This document shows, in pieces, positions 26,998 to 37,115 of a stretch of DNA of 64,000 nucleotides; within the stretch, counting starts at the first letter, position 1; each line of letters opens with the position of its first letter. The position numbers were made by a program, and so were the translations under genes. Source of the DNA: a bacterium (Candidatus Blackallbacteria) CG13_big_fil_rev_8_21_14_2_50_49_14 (lineage in GTDB: Bacteria; Cyanobacteriota; Sericytochromatia; UBA7694). The stretch covers positions 57,106-121,105 of the forward strand of contig PFGG01000020.1 in NCBI GenBank assembly GCA_002783405.1, given 5' to 3'. The notes beneath the pieces are model-generated. The model was not told the origin of the DNA. It searched no databases and worked only from the letters and a program-made list of their open reading frames with translations.

Positions 26998-28041
26998 ATG
27001 CAAGACAAACCCGGTGTTTTACTCGTCAATCTCGGTTCGCCCGATTCTCCCCAGGTGCCCGATGTTCGCCGCTATCTGGATGAATTCCTGATGGATGAAC
27101 GGGTGATCGATATTCCCTGGCCCTTAAGAGCGTTGCTCGTGAAAGGCATTATTCTCAATACCCGTCCTGCCAAATCTGCCGAAGCCTACGCCAAAATCTG
27201 GACCGAAGCAGGCTCCCCCCTGGTGCATATCAGTGAGCAGGTACAGCAGAGCGTTCAAACTCAAAGCACCATCCCGGTTGAATTGGCCATGCGCTATGGC
27301 CGCCCCAGCATTCGCCAGGGCCTTGAAAAACTCCAGCAACAGGGCGTCAACCGCCTGCTGCTGATTCCTCTTTACCCCCATTACGCCATGTCGAGTTTTG
27401 AAACCGTGGTGGAAAAAGTAAAAGCCGAACTCAAGGCTCTCAACTACACCCCCACACTTAAAGTCTTTCCCCCCTTTTACAATCACCCCCGCTATATCGA
27501 GGCCTTGGTCGAAAATACCCGCCCTTGGCTCGAGGAACCTTACGATCTGCTGGTTTTCAGCTACCATGGCATTCCCGTCAGGCATCTGGTCAAGGCCGAC
27601 GCCAGCGGCAAGCACTGCCAGAAAGTTCCTGATTGCTGCAATACCCCCTCTGAGGCCCACAAAACCTGTTACCGCGCACAGATTTTAAGAACGACAGAAG
27701 CCTTTGTCAAAGCGGCGAATATTCCCCAAGACAAATACCGCGTAACCTTTCAATCCCGCCTGGGACGCACGCCCTGGCTGCAACCCTATACCGATTTGGA
27801 ACTCGAAGTCTGGCCTGCGCAAGGTTTTAAACGGATCCGGGTCATGTGCCCAGCCTTTGTTTCGGATTGCCTCGAAACCCTCGAAGAAATTGCAATGCGT
27901 GGCAAAGAAAGCTTCTTGGCCGCCGGGGGCGAAGATTTGCAATTGATTCCCTGCCTGAATACCCATCCGCTTTGGCTTGAGGTTTTGGGCGAGTGGGTAG
28001 AGGCCTTTGCCCAAGAGAAAGTGAACCCGGTCGTACCATGA
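26998..28041 (+). CDS. hemH: Ferrochelatase
   Basis: A 347-residue enzyme inserting Fe2+ into protoporphyrin IX in the last step of classical haem synthesis. Conserved segments: GVLLVNLGSPDSP at the N-terminus, MRYGRPSI, SYHGIPVRHL with the metal-binding His, TFQSRLGRTPWLQPYT and CPAFVSDCLETLEE with the catalytic Glu. Two Cys-containing segments (KHCQKVPDCCN) lie after the HGIP motif, as in gammaproteobacterial enzymes. The ATG at 26998 has GGAGG 8 nt upstream. The haem product would serve the two c-type cytochromes nearby. The last bases overlap ung as ATGA. Confidence 0.96.
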   Translation: MQDKPGVLLVNLGSPDSPQVPDVRRYLDEFLMDERVIDIPWPLRALLVKGIILNTRPAKSAEAYAKIWTEAGSPLVHISEQVQQSVQTQSTIPVELAMRYGRPSIRQGLEKLQQQGVNRLLLIPLYPHYAMSSFETVVEKVKAELKALNYTPTLKVFPPFYNHPRYIEALVENTRPWLEEPYDLLVFSYHGIPVRHLVKADASGKHCQKVPDCCNTPSEAHKTCYRAQILRTTEAFVKAANIPQDKYRVTFQSRLGRTPWLQPYTDLELEVWPAQGFKRIRVMCPAFVSDCLETLEEIAMRGKESFLAAGGEDLQLIPCLNTHPLWLEVLGEWVEAFAQEKVNPVVP

Positions 28042-28718
28042 GCCTGGAACAAGAACTGCCTTCCGATTGGCGGGAGAAACTCAACGCCTGTTTTGCAGAA
28101 CCCTGGTGGCAGTCGCTTTCCAGTTTTGTCGAAAAGGCCTATGCCAGCCAAACCGTTTACCCCCCCCGACCCAATTTGTTTCACGCCCTGCACGCCACAC
28201 CCTATAACAGGGTGCGGGTCGTGATTTTGGGGCAAGACCCCTATCCCGGTGCAAACCAGGCCCATGGTCTGAGCTTTTCGGTGCAAAAAGGGATCGCCAT
28301 TCCCCGCTCACTCAAAAATATCTACAAAGAACTGGAAAGTGATCTCGGCATTCCCCCCGCTGCACAGGGGCATCTCGAAGCCTGGGCCCAGCAGGGCGTT
28401 CTGCTGTTGAATACAATTCTCACAGTTCAGGCCGGGCAAAGCCTTTCTCACCGCAACCAGGGCTGGGAAAAATTCACCGATCAGATATTAACAGCGCTGG
28501 ATGCACGCCCTGAACCCCTGGCCTTTGTACTTTGGGGCAACCCCTCTCGGGCCAAGAAAAAGCTATTGCAAAATCCCCAGCACCTGATTCTCGAAAGCGC
28601 ACACCCCTCGCCGCTCTCGGCCCGCCATGGTTTCTTTGGTTCACGTCCCTTTTCAAACATCAATCAATGGCTCAAAACCCAGCATTTGGCTGAAATAGAC
28701 TGGAACCCACTCCGTTAA
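28038..28718 (+). CDS. ung: Uracil-DNA glycosylase
   Basis: A 226-residue family-1 UDG removing uracil from DNA. The catalytic water-activating motif GQDPYPGANQAHGLSF, the ALLLN-type segment GVLLLNTILTV, and the Leu-intercalation loop AHPSPLSARHGFFGSRPFS are intact. The ATG at 28038 overlaps the hemH stop, giving a two-gene operon. Length matches E. coli Ung (229). Confidence 0.97.
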   Translation: MSLEQELPSDWREKLNACFAEPWWQSLSSFVEKAYASQTVYPPRPNLFHALHATPYNRVRVVILGQDPYPGANQAHGLSFSVQKGIAIPRSLKNIYKELESDLGIPPAAQGHLEAWAQQGVLLLNTILTVQAGQSLSHRNQGWEKFTDQILTALDARPEPLAFVLWGNPSRAKKKLLQNPQHLILESAHPSPLSARHGFFGSRPFSNINQWLKTQHLAEIDWNPLR

Positions 28719-28765
28719 AAGGAAAACCAAAGCTTGTCCTGAAGAATAACCAAACCTGATCAGGG

Positions 28766-28794
28766 CAAAAGAAAAAGCCCCACGAGGGGGCTTC
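28766..28794 (-). terminator. Rho-independent terminator of the 221-residue gene
   Basis: AAGCCCC (28775-28781) pairs with GGGGCTT (28787-28793). Read on the minus strand the stem is followed by TTTTTCTTTT. It lies 30 bp past the stop of the minus-strand gene. Confidence 0.8.
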
Positions 28795-28823
28795 ACCGTT
28801 GGTTTGTGAGCGATAACTTGGAT

Positions 28824-29489
28824 TTAACGAATAATACTCGTAAAGCTGCGGCTTTCATCCTGAATGGATTCCAGCAGACGCGTCAACAACTGCACAGAAC
28901 TGCCAATACGGCTGAGTTCATCCTGCGCACGGGCCAAGGTTGCACCTTCTTTGGCTTTGAAGGTAATACGGCCCACAGGACGGGCATAGTGCGTAATCGC
29001 AATCGGGCTGGGAACAGAAGCCAGACCTGTGCCACCAAAAGGCTGAGCAGGGTCGGCCACACGCCATTGACCTGTACCCCCTGCTTGGGAGTGAACCAGT
29101 GAGTCATAGACAACCCCATCAGATTTGACGATAAAACGGGGGGTGGATTGCAATTGAGCAGAGCCACCGGCACTGGGATCTTCAATCATAATTTCTTTGC
29201 CTGAACCATTGGTTACCACATAACGGGGGCCATCGGCGGTAGAAATCTGTTTGACAGCAACAGGATCGCCGTCAATACCATTGTTTAAACTGACATAACC
29301 TTCAGCATCCGCATCTGTTATCCGCCGGGCCAAACCATTGGTATTGCCAACAGCACCGCCAAACATGGGGCGGGTGGGGTCATCAAGGTCAATTGCCGTA
29401 GAGAAGAAAAGGTTGTCTGCTGCTTTCAGCTGAGAATCAAAACCGACGCCGATAGCGAGCAGAAGGTTGCCGACAGAAAGGGTTGCCAT
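28824..29489 (-). CDS. Protein of unknown function, possibly axial or surface
   Basis: A 221-residue protein with no signal peptide or membrane helix. It starts with a helix (MATLSVGNLLLAIGVGFDSQLKAADNLFFS), has a beta-rich centre with many Gly/Asp/Thr (GGAVGNTNGLARR, VVTNGSGKEIMIED), and ends with a long amphipathic helix (LARAQDELSRIGSSVQLLTRLLESIQDES). Helical ends around a beta centre recall flagellar axial proteins or virion-type subunits, but there is no recognised motif. GAGG 9 nt upstream. Monocistronic, with its own terminator. Confidence 0.75.
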   Translation of the reverse strand: MATLSVGNLLLAIGVGFDSQLKAADNLFFSTAIDLDDPTRPMFGGAVGNTNGLARRITDADAEGYVSLNNGIDGDPVAVKQISTADGPRYVVTNGSGKEIMIEDPSAGGSAQLQSTPRFIVKSDGVVYDSLVHSQAGGTGQWRVADPAQPFGGTGLASVPSPIAITHYARPVGRITFKAKEGATLARAQDELSRIGSSVQLLTRLLESIQDESRSFTSIIR

Positions 29490-29558
29490 GGTGTATCTAC
29501 CTCATTCAGATATACGTATCCGTTTCGAGTTGTCGCGAGAAAAGATTGCATACTTGTG

Positions 29559-29600
29559 CGGGCCGTTTCATATTTAATTTACATTTAATGAAACGGCCCG
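29559..29600. repeat. 13-bp perfect inverted repeat between etfA and the next gene
   Basis: CGGGCCGTTTCAT (29559-29571) and ATGAAACGGCCCG (29588-29600) form a perfect stem with a 16-nt AT-rich loop. The T-run (TTTTAT) is on the plus-strand side only, whereas the genes on either side are both on minus. It may protect the 3' end of the etf mRNA or act as a weak terminator. Confidence 0.65.
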
Positions 29601-29623
29601 TTTTATAACAAGTGCTTAATAAA

Positions 29624-30598
29624 TCAATTGTTACTGGCTTTGATACGATTGACAGCTTCCGTCAATTGAGGCAGAACCTCAAAGACATCACCCACCAGAC
29701 CATAGGTTGCCACTTTAAAAATCGGGGCTTCCGGATCAGTATTCACAGCCACAATGTATTTTGAAGAGGACATGCCCGCCAAATGCTGCATCGCGCCAGA
29801 AACGGCACAGGCCACATAGAGGGTGGGGCTGACGGTTTTACCAGTCTGTCCAACCTGTTCACCATGTGGACGCCAGCCGGCATCAACGACAGCACGGGAA
29901 GCGCCCACGGCACCGCCTAAGGCACCTGCCAGGCTTTCCACGAGATGGAAGTTTTCAGGTCCTTTAAAACCACGACCGCCGCTGACGACGATATCGGCTT
30001 CAGCTACGTCCAATTTGCCTGAATCAGCTTTTTCAACCGCCACAACCTTGGCGCGAATATCTGAATCACTCAGATTGACGGCAAAGTTCATGACTTCAGC
30101 AGCACGGGATTCATCGGCAGCCGCAACAGGGGTCACGTTGGGGCGCAGGCTGACCAGCGCTTTGCCCTGAACAGAAACCTTGGCATAGGCTTTACCGGCA
30201 AACATCGGACGCACAGCCACGAACTTGGAGCCATCATGGCTCAATTCCAAGGCGTCTGAAACGAGACCTGTATTCAAACGGGCAGCCAAACGGGGAGCCA
30301 GGTCCTTGCCGTTTGAAGAAGCCGCAAAAAGAATCAGATCAGGCTGAATTTGATCGGCAATCTGATGAATGGCCTTGGTATAACCATCGGTTGAATAGTT
30401 TTCAAGCAGGTCATGCTCAGCCACCAGCACCTTGTGGGCGCCATAATGGCCCAAGCGGGCAGCCAGACCAGCAACACCCTTGCCCAACAGAACTGCTGTG
30501 ACAGAGGAGGCATTCAGGGCCTTGGCTTGGGAAAGAAGTTCCAAACTTGTTTTACGGAGATTTCCGTCTTTTGTTTCGGCAATGACTAAAATATTCAT
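29624..30598 (-). CDS. etfA: Electron transfer flavoprotein alpha subunit
   Basis: A 324-residue FAD-binding subunit that passes electrons from acyl-CoA and other dehydrogenases to the membrane. The C-terminal FAD domain shows [62 protein letters not shown] and [21 protein letters not shown], all classic ETF-alpha signatures. RBS AAGGAGAG precedes the ATG. Follows etfB by 20 nt. No acyl-CoA dehydrogenase or ETF dehydrogenase is in the window. Confidence 0.97.
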   Translation of the reverse strand: MNILVIAETKDGNLRKTSLELLSQAKALNASSVTAVLLGKGVAGLAARLGHYGAHKVLVAEHDLLENYSTDGYTKAIHQIADQIQPDLILFAASSNGKDLAPRLAARLNTGLVSDALELSHDGSKFVAVRPMFAGKAYAKVSVQGKALVSLRPNVTPVAAADESRAAEVMNFAVNLSDSDIRAKVVAVEKADSGKLDVAEADIVVSGGRGFKGPENFHLVESLAGALGGAVGASRAVVDAGWRPHGEQVGQTGKTVSPTLYVACAVSGAMQHLAGMSSSKYIVAVNTDPEAPIFKVATYGLVGDVFEVLPQLTEAVNRIKASNN

Positions 30599-30618
30599 TC
30601 TTTTATCTCTCCTTTCCC

Positions 30619-31374
30619 TTAAATGACCTTGATTTCTTCATGCAGCGCTTTGACGAGTTCGTCAACACTGGCTACAATTTTGCCGGCTGGACGGGCGGGA
30701 GGCATTTTCAGCTCTTCCAGAACCACAGCAGGTGCTAAATCTACACCCATTTCAGCGGCTTTGAGTTCAGTAATTTCTTTTTTACGCGCTTTGAGAATCC
30801 CCTTCATAGAGGGATAACGGGGCTCATTTAAGCCCTTTTGAGCGGTAATCAAAACGGGCAGACGAGATTCTACAATCTGTGTACCCCCTTCGATGGTACG
30901 GGAAGCTTTCACTTGATCACCAGCAATATCCAGTTTAATCACCAGAGAAATCTGGGGAATATCCAGGAACTCAGCAACCAGAGAACCCATTTGCTGCGCA
31001 TCGTCATCAATGGCCTGACGGCCACAGAGAACGAGGTCGTATTTTTTGCCTTCCAGTGCTTTGGCAATCAAGCGGGCAGTTGTCATTGAATCCAACTGCA
31101 TGGGGGAGCCTTCATAAACCACGTGAATGGCTTCATCAGCACCCATGGCCAAGCCTGTACGCAAAGCTTCCTTCGCGCTTTCGGGACCCACGGTCAGAAC
31201 AGTAACGGTTCCATCCTGGGCTTCTTTGAGTTTTAAAGCTTCTTCAATTGCAAATTCGTCATAGGGACTGACGATATAGGTAATGCCATCACGGACAATA
31301 TCTTTCCCAGAAGGGTCGATCTGAATGACCGTGGTAGTGTCGGGAACTTGTTTGATGCAAACGATGATATCCAT
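30619..31374 (-). CDS. etfB: Electron transfer flavoprotein beta subunit
   Basis: A 251-residue AMP/FAD-supporting subunit of ETF. The N-terminus MDIIVCIKQVPDTTTVIQID and the segments NPYDEFAIEEAL-like SPYDEFAIEEALKLKE and DLVLCGRQAIDDDAQQMG are typical. The C-terminal arm (LPVLITAQKGLNEPRYPSMKGILKARKKEI) is the ETF-beta recognition loop region. RBS AAGGAGG is about 7 nt upstream. First gene of the etfBA operon. Confidence 0.97.
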   Translation of the reverse strand: MDIIVCIKQVPDTTTVIQIDPSGKDIVRDGITYIVSPYDEFAIEEALKLKEAQDGTVTVLTVGPESAKEALRTGLAMGADEAIHVVYEGSPMQLDSMTTARLIAKALEGKKYDLVLCGRQAIDDDAQQMGSLVAEFLDIPQISLVIKLDIAGDQVKASRTIEGGTQIVESRLPVLITAQKGLNEPRYPSMKGILKARKKEITELKAAEMGVDLAPAVVLEELKMPPARPAGKIVASVDELVKALHEEIKVI

Positions 31375-31404
31375 TAAGTATCCTCCTTGCGATATACACA
31401 GTGC

Positions 31405-31433
31405 ATCATACCATTAAATTAAGTTTAAGACAA
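31405..31433 (-). promoter_or_regulatory. Sigma70-type promoter of etfBA
   Basis: On the minus strand TTGTCT (31433-31428) and TATGAT (31410-31405) are separated by 17 bp, 30 bp upstream of the etfB start codon. Confidence 0.65.
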
Positions 31434-31492
31434 TCTTATCTTTTATGCGTTTTTGAAAAAAATAAGCAGAAATTTCTGATACCTGAATTTCA

Positions 31493-31501
31493 TGTTAAAA
31501 T
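31493..31501 (+). promoter_or_regulatory. Extended -10 promoter of rarA
   Basis: TGTTAAAAT lies 28 bp before the rarA ATG, divergent from the etf promoter. The -35 region is poor (TTTCTG at 17 bp). Confidence 0.45.
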
Positions 31502-31529
31502 ACGCTCACATACAGACCTGGAGTCCATC

Positions 31530-32843
31530 ATGAGTTTACCGCCACCTCCCATCCCCCTGGCTGAACGCATGCGCCCGAAACAAGCTCAAACCTTTATCGG
31601 GCAAAGCCACCTAATGGCAGAACAAGCTCCCCTACAAGAAATGCTCAGCAGCGGTCAAATCAGCTCCCTCATTCTTTGGGGCCCACCTGGCTGTGGAAAG
31701 ACCACCCTGGCCCGCCTGATTGCAAAACAATTGGAGGCGGATTTTTATGAACTCAGCGCCGTTTCAGCAGGCGTTAAAGATATTCGTCAGGTGATCGAAC
31801 AGGCCCAAGAAAACTTGAAAGGTCTGTTTGCCCGCCCCACCCTGCTCTTTATTGATGAGATTCATCGTTTCAACAAGGCCCAGCAGGACGCACTGCTACA
31901 CAGTGTCGAGACGGGTGAAGTGCTCTTGATTGGGGCCACCACAGAAAATCCTTCCTTTGAAGTCAATCCTGCCCTTTTGTCGCGCTGTCAGGTCTATACC
32001 CTGCAGCCCCATACCCCAGCAGAACTCGAAACCATCCTCCAACAGGCCATACAGAGTGATGCCTGGCTCAAGCAGTTTCAAATTCAACTCGAAGAACCCG
32101 ATTTACTCTATCAATATGCGGGAGGAGACGCCCGCATTATGCTGAACCGCTTTGAGATGGCTCTGAAAATTGCGGCGCGCTCAGGTCAAACACAGATTTT
32201 TCTCGACAATGCCCTGCTGAAACGGGTGTTTCAGGCCCCCACCCTGAAATATGATCACAATGGCGAAGAACATTACAATTTGATCTCCGCCCTGATCAAG
32301 AGCGTCAGAGGCTCTGATCCTGATGGGGCTGTGTATTGGTTAGCACGCATGCTCGAAGGGGGAGAAGATCCCCTTTTTATTGCCCGCCGCTTGCTGATTC
32401 TGGCAAGTGAAGACATTGGCAATGCCGAACCCTACGCACTCTCATTGGCACAAGCCTGTTTTCAGTCCGTGCATGTGATTGGCATGCCCGAAGCTCGGAT
32501 TTTACTGGCCCAGGTCACGACCTATCTGGCCAGTTGCCCCAAAAGCAATGCGGCCTATCTGGCGATTGAAGCCGCCCGAGCAGATGTCAAACGCTTTCAG
32601 AATTTGCCGGTACCCCTACATCTGCGCAATGCTCCCACAGGCCTGATGAAAGAACTCGGCTACGGCAGCCATTACCATTACAGTCATGATCATCCCGATC
32701 ATTTTGTCGAGCAGCAATACCTGCCAGATCGGCTCAAACAAAAAGTTTATTATCACCCCACAGAATTGGGCAAAGAAAAAACTTTAAAGCGTCAGTTGGA
32801 ACATCTCTGGCCAAATCGTTATCCAGAGCCAGAAAACGCTTAA
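31530..32843 (+). CDS. rarA: Replication-associated recombination ATPase RarA/MgsA
   Basis: A 437-residue AAA+ clamp-loader-like ATPase acting at stalled replication forks. Walker [10 protein letters not shown] near residue 51, Walker [20 protein letters not shown], sensor 1 [20 protein letters not shown] with the Arg finger, and C-terminal tetramerisation region with [24 protein letters not shown] and GNAEPYAL are all present. Start ATG at 31530 with GGAG 7-8 nt upstream; upstream residues do not match the family. Confidence 0.97.
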   Translation: MSLPPPPIPLAERMRPKQAQTFIGQSHLMAEQAPLQEMLSSGQISSLILWGPPGCGKTTLARLIAKQLEADFYELSAVSAGVKDIRQVIEQAQENLKGLFARPTLLFIDEIHRFNKAQQDALLHSVETGEVLLIGATTENPSFEVNPALLSRCQVYTLQPHTPAELETILQQAIQSDAWLKQFQIQLEEPDLLYQYAGGDARIMLNRFEMALKIAARSGQTQIFLDNALLKRVFQAPTLKYDHNGEEHYNLISALIKSVRGSDPDGAVYWLARMLEGGEDPLFIARRLLILASEDIGNAEPYALSLAQACFQSVHVIGMPEARILLAQVTTYLASCPKSNAAYLAIEAARADVKRFQNLPVPLHLRNAPTGLMKELGYGSHYHYSHDHPDHFVEQQYLPDRLKQKVYYHPTELGKEKTLKRQLEHLWPNRYPEPENA

Positions 32844-32959
32844 ATACACGGTTTTAGAACGCGATCCTGGAAACAATTTCAGCGTGCTCAGGGGCACACT
32901 CACCCGGACAAAAATCACATATAATGAACTCGATATCACGCTGGCCAGAGGAAATCTTC

Positions 32960-35578
32960 ATGAAAAATAGCTATCGCCCCCTTATGACTGCTCTTGCTGG
33001 AGCAGCAATCATGCTGACCACAGCCTGTCAGGACGGAAATTCATTGACTTCCAGTAGCAAAGGAGGCCTCAGTTTCAGTGTCGAGTGGCCTAAAAAAACG
33101 AGTTCAACAGGGTTCTCCCTCAAAGCCATTCCCGAAAACACCGAACAGATTCGTATCAGCATTGAAGGTGAAGGTCTGAAAACTCCCTTGATCACAATTC
33201 TGACGCGAGAGGCAGGAGAAATCCGTGACAGCGTGCGGATTGACGTTCCTGTTGGCAAAAAGGTCGTCAAGATCGAAGCGCTGGACAAAGCAGGGAAGGT
33301 TATAGCGATTGATGTACGCAGTGTAATTATCATGGGAGGACAGGTTCAAAGAATAGAAACCAATATTCAGCCCTTGGGCATATCCAGCCCAGAACCGAGC
33401 TTACAACCTACGCTCCCCGGCTCCACCCCCACCTCAGGCACGCCCACCAATCCAACCGCTCCGACAGGCTTACTGCCCATCCCGCAAAGCCCAACCACGC
33501 CAACGGACACCAGCAGCCCAACGGCTCCCACCCAGCAACCCGCATCCGCTCCGCCCAGTGCCCCCCCTCTGGTCACCAATCCTGTCCCGATCAATCCCCC
33601 ACTTACCGATACAACCACCACAACCAGCAGCAGTTCCTCATCAAGCTCCTCCAGCTCAAGCGTGGCGGATTCACCCGTTGTTCCCACCGTCAGCAGCTTT
33701 ACCCCCACCTCTGGCTTGGTCGGCGCCACAGTCACGCTGACAGGCACCAATTTCAACAAAGTCAGTGGCGTCGCTTTTAACGGCACCCCCGCCCTGTTCA
33801 CAATTGTCAGCGATACCCAAATCACCACAACCGTGCCCGCCAATGCCACCACAGGCACCATCAGCCTCAGTACGGGCTCTGCCAGTGCTTCAAGCGCAAC
33901 CTTTACAGTCAATACCCAGGTTGAGAACTTGAAAATTGCAGAGGTTTTTCCGGTCTATGACAAAGTCAGTGCTCAGTATATTGAGCTTAAAAATACGGGC
34001 ACAACGGCTGTCGACCCCAGTGGTTTAAGCCTCTTTTATACCGATAATACAGGCACCTTAAAACAGTTCAGCGTTCCCGTCACCTCGTCTGTCGCTGCGG
34101 GGGGAAGTCTGATTGTTTGGCTCAATCAAAATGGAACCAATACAGCCAGCAATATTTATACAGGCACCTTGGGTTACCCCCCTCTCAATTACAGTGCAAC
34201 CAGTGTTTCAGAGGTTTTTCTGTGCAAAACCAACCCCTGTACCAACACTTCAATCTTGAGTTATATGTCCTATGGAAATGTCGCAGCAGGAGCCAATGCC
34301 AGCCTCGCAACAGGCGCAACGCCCACTGCGCTCTGGACAGGCAATGCCTTAGACATCACCAATACCACAACGAATATCAGCACAGGAAATGTAGATCCAG
34401 GTGACAGCTCAGGCCTCACGGTGATCAATGGCACGGTCTTCGCGAACGGAAATTCAGTTGTGGTACATGATGCCCTGAGTGGAGCACGCTTTAGCACGAC
34501 CGTAACCAGCACACCAAGTTCCACTCAATTGCCCATCAATCCTCCCAAAGCCATCATCAGCAGCAGCAACAGCGGGGATGGTGCATTACAAGGGGCGATT
34601 GTGGTCGATGCCACCACGAATTTCGCCAGCAGCGCCAAGGTTAAAATTCGTGGTGAATTGCACCAAATTACGTCTTTAAACACCAACAGCATCATGCTGG
34701 AAGCTCCGGTCAAACGCGACGCAGATGCAGCCAATAAAGGCAGTGGCGTCGCCGATGCACAAAATACGACCAACAATATTATCGTACCGGCAGGAGCCCC
34801 CAGCACACCTGCCAACAATACCTTCTTTGTCAATGATCTGGTCAAACTGGAGGCAAAATCAATAAGCCAGCCAGGCAACGCTCAGATTCGCACAGTGACG
34901 GTGACTACTGCCAACGGCATCAATCTTGACAATCCCTTTGCTCTGATGAGCTTTTCAAGCAGCAATACCGGTTCCGGCAATACCGAAGTGGTCACCATGG
35001 CCAGTACCCTGCCCACCGGGTTATCTGCAACAGAACAATTTTGGGGCGGTCGTGACAATCAGATCTTCAGTTTTGTCTCTTCAGGAACACCGACTGCAAC
35101 AGATGTGAAATTCAATATTGATTTCGTCAACTGCACCGTAGCCACCAGCAATACTGGCAAGGGAGGAAGCACAGACCCTGTCCAAACAGATCCCTGCGCA
35201 GGGGGCAGTGTCAATATTCGTGTTGGCGACATCGTCAAAGTCAACGATGGTGCCACCCCCGTATTGCGTACAGTCAATGCTGTAACAGGCAACACGGGTT
35301 CGGGCTTTCAACTGAAATTCACAGTCCCCTTGACCAACCTGCCCAATACCGGAACGCCCGTCAAAGGTACCCCCCAAAATGGAGCAATCCACTATATCCC
35401 CTATACCATTACCACCCCAGCCATTAAAAAAGATGTCCTGATTCTCACCCCCCGCAGTGGAGATATCAAACTGGTACCGGTAGGCGGGACGGTAACCAAA
35501 AAACAGGCTTTTAAATTGGGAACCTGCGCATCAACACCGAATGCAGCCTGTTTTAACCCAGTAACACCCAGCCATTGA
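32960..35578 (+). CDS. Large lipoprotein with IPT/TIG and lamin-tail domains
   Basis: An 872-residue surface lipoprotein. The signal peptide ends MLTTAC (lipobox). Residues about 30-140 form a beta domain; about 145-240 is a Pro/Thr/Ser-rich linker with a polyserine run. Residues about 242-318 are an IPT/TIG Ig-like domain (PTVSSFTPTSGLVGATVTLTG). Residues about 323-450 look like a lamin-tail (LTD) domain (LKIAEVFPVYDKVSAQYIELKNTGTTAVDPSGLSLFY). The remaining 400 residues are beta-rich, with four Cys that may form disulfides. GAGGAAA precedes the ATG at 32960. Probably cell-surface adhesion or DNA/metal binding; not identified. Followed by a strong terminator. Confidence 0.82.
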   Translation: MKNSYRPLMTALAGAAIMLTTACQDGNSLTSSSKGGLSFSVEWPKKTSSTGFSLKAIPENTEQIRISIEGEGLKTPLITILTREAGEIRDSVRIDVPVGKKVVKIEALDKAGKVIAIDVRSVIIMGGQVQRIETNIQPLGISSPEPSLQPTLPGSTPTSGTPTNPTAPTGLLPIPQSPTTPTDTSSPTAPTQQPASAPPSAPPLVTNPVPINPPLTDTTTTTSSSSSSSSSSSSVADSPVVPTVSSFTPTSGLVGATVTLTGTNFNKVSGVAFNGTPALFTIVSDTQITTTVPANATTGTISLSTGSASASSATFTVNTQVENLKIAEVFPVYDKVSAQYIELKNTGTTAVDPSGLSLFYTDNTGTLKQFSVPVTSSVAAGGSLIVWLNQNGTNTASNIYTGTLGYPPLNYSATSVSEVFLCKTNPCTNTSILSYMSYGNVAAGANASLATGATPTALWTGNALDITNTTTNISTGNVDPGDSSGLTVINGTVFANGNSVVVHDALSGARFSTTVTSTPSSTQLPINPPKAIISSSNSGDGALQGAIVVDATTNFASSAKVKIRGELHQITSLNTNSIMLEAPVKRDADAANKGSGVADAQNTTNNIIVPAGAPSTPANNTFFVNDLVKLEAKSISQPGNAQIRTVTVTTANGINLDNPFALMSFSSSNTGSGNTEVVTMASTLPTGLSATEQFWGGRDNQIFSFVSSGTPTATDVKFNIDFVNCTVATSNTGKGGSTDPVQTDPCAGGSVNIRVGDIVKVNDGATPVLRTVNAVTGNTGSGFQLKFTVPLTNLPNTGTPVKGTPQNGAIHYIPYTITTPAIKKDVLILTPRSGDIKLVPVGGTVTKKQAFKLGTCASTPNAACFNPVTPSH

Positions 35579-35601
35579 GGCAATAATTCAAGCCAGAATC
35601 T

Positions 35602-35634
35602 AAGACCTGAGCCAAATTTTGGCACAGGTCTTTT
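35602..35634 (+). terminator. Rho-independent terminator after the IPT/LTD lipoprotein gene
   Basis: AAGACCTG (35602-35609) pairs with CAGGTCTT (35625-35632), enclosing a second inner stem GCCAAAATTTTGGC-like (35611-35623), and is followed by TT. Located 23 bp past the stop. Confidence 0.8.
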
Positions 35635-35689
35635 GACGATGACTAAAATCAGACAATTAATTCTGCTTTTACCTGCCGGAAATATGGTA

Positions 35690-35725
35690 AGCTATTTTCA
35701 AATTAAAATTACAGATCAAATAGCT
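35690..35725 (+). other. 8-bp inverted repeat in the metK leader
   Basis: AGCTATTT (35690-35697) faces AAATAGCT (35718-35725) just before the metK RBS (AGGA). It could form a small mRNA stem near the ribosome site. It does not match any SAM riboswitch consensus that I know. Confidence 0.35.
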
Positions 35726-35737
35726 AGGATAAATCTC

Positions 35738-36946
35738 ATGATTCAAAACGGCCTGTTTACTTCCGAATCCGTCAGCGAGGGTCATCCTGACAAAATGTGT
35801 GACCAAATCTCTGATGCGGTACTCGACGCTATTCTTCAAGCAGACCCCACAGGACGTGTGGCCTGTGAATGTCTCACCACAACAGGCCTGGTCATGGTCT
35901 CCGGTGAAATCACAACCACCACCTATGTCGATATCCCAGAACTGGTACGCAATGTCATCAGAGATATTGGCTATACAGGCAAAGGCATGGGATTTGATGC
36001 AGACGATTGCAGTATTATTACTGCCATTAACCGCCAATCCCCTGATATCGCCTCTGCTGTAGATACGGCCCTTGAAGTCCGGGGAAAAAGCCTTGATCAT
36101 GAGTTTGACCGGATCGGTGCAGGAGATCAAGGTCTAATGTTTGGTTATGCCTGTAACGAAACCCCTGAATTAATGCCTATGCCGATTACCCTTTCGCATA
36201 AATTGATGCAAAGAGTCAGCCATCTGCGCAAACAAGGCACCTTGACCTATCTGCGTCCTGATGCAAAATCTCAGGTGACGGTTGAATACAAAGACGGCAA
36301 ACCCCATCGGGTAGATACCATTGTGATCTCTACCCAACATGCCCCTGAAATTGAGGGAATTACAGATACTGAAGCCATTCAAGAAAAGATTGCTCAAGAC
36401 CTGAAAGAACATGTGATTCCCTGGGTTGTGCCTGAGCACCTTCTCGTCAACAGCCGGATTTTGATCAATCCCTCAGGCCGTTTTGTGATCGGCGGTCCTG
36501 TAGGGGACGCGGGTTTAACGGGACGTAAAATCATTGTCGATACCTATGGGGGCTATGCCCCGCATGGGGGCGGAGCATTCTCAGGCAAAGATCCCACCAA
36601 AGTCGATCGCTCTGCCAGCTACGCCGCACGTTATGTCGCCAAAAACATCGTTGCAGCAGGCTTGGCAAGCCATTGCCAAATTCAATTGAGCTACGCCATT
36701 GGAGTGGCTCACCCTGTGTCAGTCAGAGTAGACACTTTTGGCACAGGCCGCATCTCTGAAGAAAAAATTCAGGAATTGGTCAATGAACACTTTGAGTTGC
36801 GCCCAGCCGGTATTATTCATACCCTGAATCTGCGCCGCCCAATTTATCGCCAGACCGCCAGTTACGGACACTTTGGCCGTGATGACCTGGATCTTCCCTG
36901 GGAGCATACCAATAAAGCAGAGATTTTAGCCCAGGCTTTACTCTAA
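35738..36946 (+). CDS. metK: S-adenosylmethionine synthetase
   Basis: A 402-residue cytoplasmic enzyme making SAM from methionine and ATP. Motifs: [24 protein letters not shown] at the N-terminus (catalytic His), [24 protein letters not shown] (loop and adenine region), and the P-loop-like [23 protein letters not shown]. Start ATG at 35738 with AGGA upstream; upstream in-frame ATGs are not supported by homology. Length normal. Not in an obvious operon. Confidence 0.98.
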   Translation: MIQNGLFTSESVSEGHPDKMCDQISDAVLDAILQADPTGRVACECLTTTGLVMVSGEITTTTYVDIPELVRNVIRDIGYTGKGMGFDADDCSIITAINRQSPDIASAVDTALEVRGKSLDHEFDRIGAGDQGLMFGYACNETPELMPMPITLSHKLMQRVSHLRKQGTLTYLRPDAKSQVTVEYKDGKPHRVDTIVISTQHAPEIEGITDTEAIQEKIAQDLKEHVIPWVVPEHLLVNSRILINPSGRFVIGGPVGDAGLTGRKIIVDTYGGYAPHGGGAFSGKDPTKVDRSASYAARYVAKNIVAAGLASHCQIQLSYAIGVAHPVSVRVDTFGTGRISEEKIQELVNEHFELRPAGIIHTLNLRRPIYRQTASYGHFGRDDLDLPWEHTNKAEILAQALL

Positions 36947-36969
36947 AATTTTAACCTGCTCGAATTGAA

Positions 36970-37002
36970 AAGGCCCTGATGGAGCAAAACCGTCAGGGCC
37001 TT
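36970..37002 (+). terminator. Stem-loop after metK without U-tract
   Basis: AAGGCCCTGA (36970-36979) and TCAGGGCCTT (36993-37002) form a perfect 10-bp stem 24 bp past the metK stop. No T-run follows, so it may be a partial terminator. It separates metK from the RAMP genes. Confidence 0.55.
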
Positions 37003-37115
37003 GAACGTGTTACACTGAAGCACAATAGCGATACCGGCTCTAAAGCGTTCTAACGAGAATTAAAACCTTGCCGGAAATGACACTGCTTCCAGTGCGCATA
37101 GAAAGGAATCCCACC

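Noticed and set aside
28824-29489. Assignment as a flagellar or virion protein
   Set aside because: Only a general helix-beta-helix layout is seen, without any diagnostic motif, so it was left as unknown.
35640-35737. SAM riboswitch before metK
   Set aside because: Only a short 8-bp inverted repeat is present; no SAM-I, II or III conserved core was found.
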